Shown: piece after piece, positions 5,333 to 6,675 of the stretch | Position numbering within the stretch: position 1 is the stretch's first letter | How the letters are laid out: each line of letters opens with the position of its first letter | NCBI GenBank assembly: GCA_002367305.1 | Contig: DFBG01000131.1 | Coordinates: forward strand, 1-6,675 | DNA length: 6,675 nucleotides | Direction: 5' to 3' | Source of the DNA: Actinobacteria bacterium UBA3086 | GTDB lineage: Bacteria; Actinomycetota; Coriobacteriia; Anaerosomatales; UBA3086 | The notes under the pieces: model-generated | Told to the model about the DNA's origin: nothing | The model's database searches: none | What the model saw: only the letters and a program-made list of their open reading frames with translations | Translations under genes and position numbers: made by a program

Positions 5333-6675
5333 GCGTCATTCTCCATTGAGGCCCTCTGCGCCGCTTCATGCGCGAGTCGCTGAGAGATCGCGGCGAGAGC
5401 CTCGAGCGAGGCCAACGCCCGACCGCTGTCGATGGACTCACGCGCCATGACGACACCGGCGACGAGATCCTCCACCGCACCGGCCGCGTACAGTGCTGCG
5501 GCCGCATTCACGAGAACCACATCGCGTCTCGGCCCCAGCTCTCCGGCGAGGATGTCGCGCACGATGCGCGCGTTCTCGGCAGCGTCACCGCCGGCGATGT
5601 CCGCGAGCGTTCCGCGAGCGATGCCTATCTCCTCGGGCGTCATCTCGTAGGTCCGCACACTGCCACGCTCGGCATCGTACTCGGAGACCTGCGTGGGTCC
5701 ACTGGCGCTCACCTCGTCCATGCCGGGATGTCCGTTGACCACGAGCACGCGTTCCGCACCCAGTCTGCCCGCCACCTCTGCCATGACCGGCGCGAGACGA
5801 GCGTCGTAGACTCCCAGGAGTTGACGCTTGGCGCCCGCCGGGTTCGTGAGCGGGCCCAGTATGTTGAACACCGTGCGGATCCCGATCTCCTTACGGGGTG
5901 TGGCCGCGTGGCGCATGCTCGAATGCAGCTTCTGAGCGAACAGGAATCCCACACCCGCCTCATCGACACAGCGCGCCATGTCGACCGGTCCCAGCGCCAC
6001 GTCCACTCCAAGCGATTCGAGCACATCGGCCGATCCCGCTGCCGACGAGACCGCACGATTGCCGTGCTTCGCCACCGGCACACCGGCACCGGCCACCACG
6101 AACGCGGTCGTCGTGGAGATGTTGAAGGTGTGCAGCCCGTCGCCACCGGTACCGCAGGTGTCGATATACCCTTCGACAGTCGGGTGCACGGGCGATGCGT
6201 GCTCACGCATGGCGCGGGCGAAACCCACGATCTCGTCGGCGGTCTCGCCTTTCATACGCATGCCGATAACGAGACCGCTGATCTGTGAGGGCGTCGCCTC
6301 ACCGTCCATGATCGCGCCCATGACCAGATGCGCCTCCGCCTCGGTGAGCGAGAGGCCGGACGTGACACGTTTAAGCGCATCGCCGACCGTCGCCACCGCT
6401 GCCGACGAAGCTGAGGCCCTCTGCGAACCGCCCGCTGCAGACACCGTGTCGGCCGTGCCGCTGGGACCGGACTCCGTCTCAGCCTCTCCGCAGGTGGAGA
6501 GGAAGTTGGCGAGCAGCTTCGCGCCCTCGGGCGTGAGAACGCTCTCGGGATGGAACTGCACGCCCCAGACCGGCTTGTCGCGGTGACGCAGGCCCATGAC
6601 GACCCCGTCGGATGTGCTGGCCTGTACCTCGAGAACGTCAGGAACGCGCTCCGCGTCGATGCACAGCGAGTGGTA
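5329..6675 (-). CDS. trpGD: Anthranilate synthase glutaminase / anthranilate phosphoribosyltransferase fusion (5' end missing)
   Basis: This is one open frame of 448 visible residues; the N-terminus lies beyond the right edge. Visible residues 1-61 are the end of a TrpG glutamine amidotransferase: YHSL, VMGLRHR, and GVQFHPES with the His42 and Glu44 of the catalytic triad, then NFLSTC. The catalytic Cys is off the edge. This domain supplies ammonia to TrpE. An Ala/Ser/Gly-rich linker (about 62-97) leads into TrpD, which transfers phosphoribose from PRPP to anthranilate. TrpD motifs are GTGGD (175-179), KHGNRAVSSAAGSADVLE (203-220), Arg261 in TPRKEIGIR for anthranilate, NILGPLTNPA (271-280) and the metal-binding Asp320-Glu321. 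The GNRAVSS motif continues with Ala where many enzymes have Lys, but that position varies in the family. The layout resembles the E. coli TrpGD fusion. The stop overlaps trpC by four bases. Confidence 0.96.
   Translation of the reverse strand, partial: YHSLCIDAERVPDVLEVQASTSDGVVMGLRHRDKPVWGVQFHPESVLTPEGAKLLANFLSTCGEAETESGPSGTADTVSAAGGSQRASASSAAVATVGDALKRVTSGLSLTEAEAHLVMGAIMDGEATPSQISGLVIGMRMKGETADEIVGFARAMREHASPVHPTVEGYIDTCGTGGDGLHTFNISTTTAFVVAGAGVPVAKHGNRAVSSAAGSADVLESLGVDVALGPVDMARCVDEAGVGFLFAQKLHSSMRHAATPRKEIGIRTVFNILGPLTNPAGAKRQLLGVYDARLAPVMAEVAGRLGAERVLVVNGHPGMDEVSASGPTQVSEYDAERGSVRTYEMTPEEIGIARGTLADIAGGDAAENARIVRDILAGELGPRRDVVLVNAAAALYAAGAVEDLVAGVVMARESIDSGRALASLEALAAISQRLAHEAAQRASMENDA

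Noticed and set aside
6039..6050. TrpD GNRAVSS motif followed by Ala-Ala instead of the common Lys-Ser
   Set aside because: This position varies among working TrpD enzymes (the mycobacterial enzyme, as I recall it, also lacks Lys here), so it is not evidence of lost function.

Overview
The window reads almost entirely from the minus strand. It is GC-rich, with strong GGAG-type ribosome binding sites and a wall-anchoring CWB2 domain. This suggests a Gram-positive, high-GC bacterium, most likely an actinobacterium; Coriobacteriia-like lineages are my best guess. That placement is inferred from style and domain content, because no marker gene for taxonomy is present.

From the right edge down to 1841 lies a compact tryptophan operon, transcribed right to left: trpGD (fused, start outside the window), trpC, trpF, trpB, trpA. 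Each junction overlaps by 1 to 4 bases (ATGA, ATGA, GTGA, TGATG), so the genes are almost certainly one message with coupled translation. Together they encode the ammonia-supplying glutaminase half of anthranilate synthase, and then every step from anthranilate to tryptophan. The anthranilate synthase large subunit (trpE) is not seen and would be expected upstream, beyond the right edge.

Positions 1646 to 1840 form the only real intergenic gap. It has no convincing terminator, one weak promoter candidate and a modest nested hairpin. Below it, from 1645 to the left edge, is a different kind of gene: a secreted, acidic surface protein with a signal peptide, three tandem PPC-like beta domains, and the first of probably several CWB2 cell-wall-binding repeats. 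Its 3' end is cut off. It has its own ribosome binding site and no functional tie to tryptophan synthesis.

The region is mostly ordinary metabolism. The point most worth a second look is in TrpC: a glutamate that is near-invariant in indole-3-glycerol phosphate synthases (the SESG motif) is alanine here, while all other catalytic residues are kept. Secondary points are the fused TrpG-TrpD with its Ala/Ser/Gly linker and the architecture of the surface protein. I found no sign of a mobile element, CRISPR array, RNA gene or new defence system.
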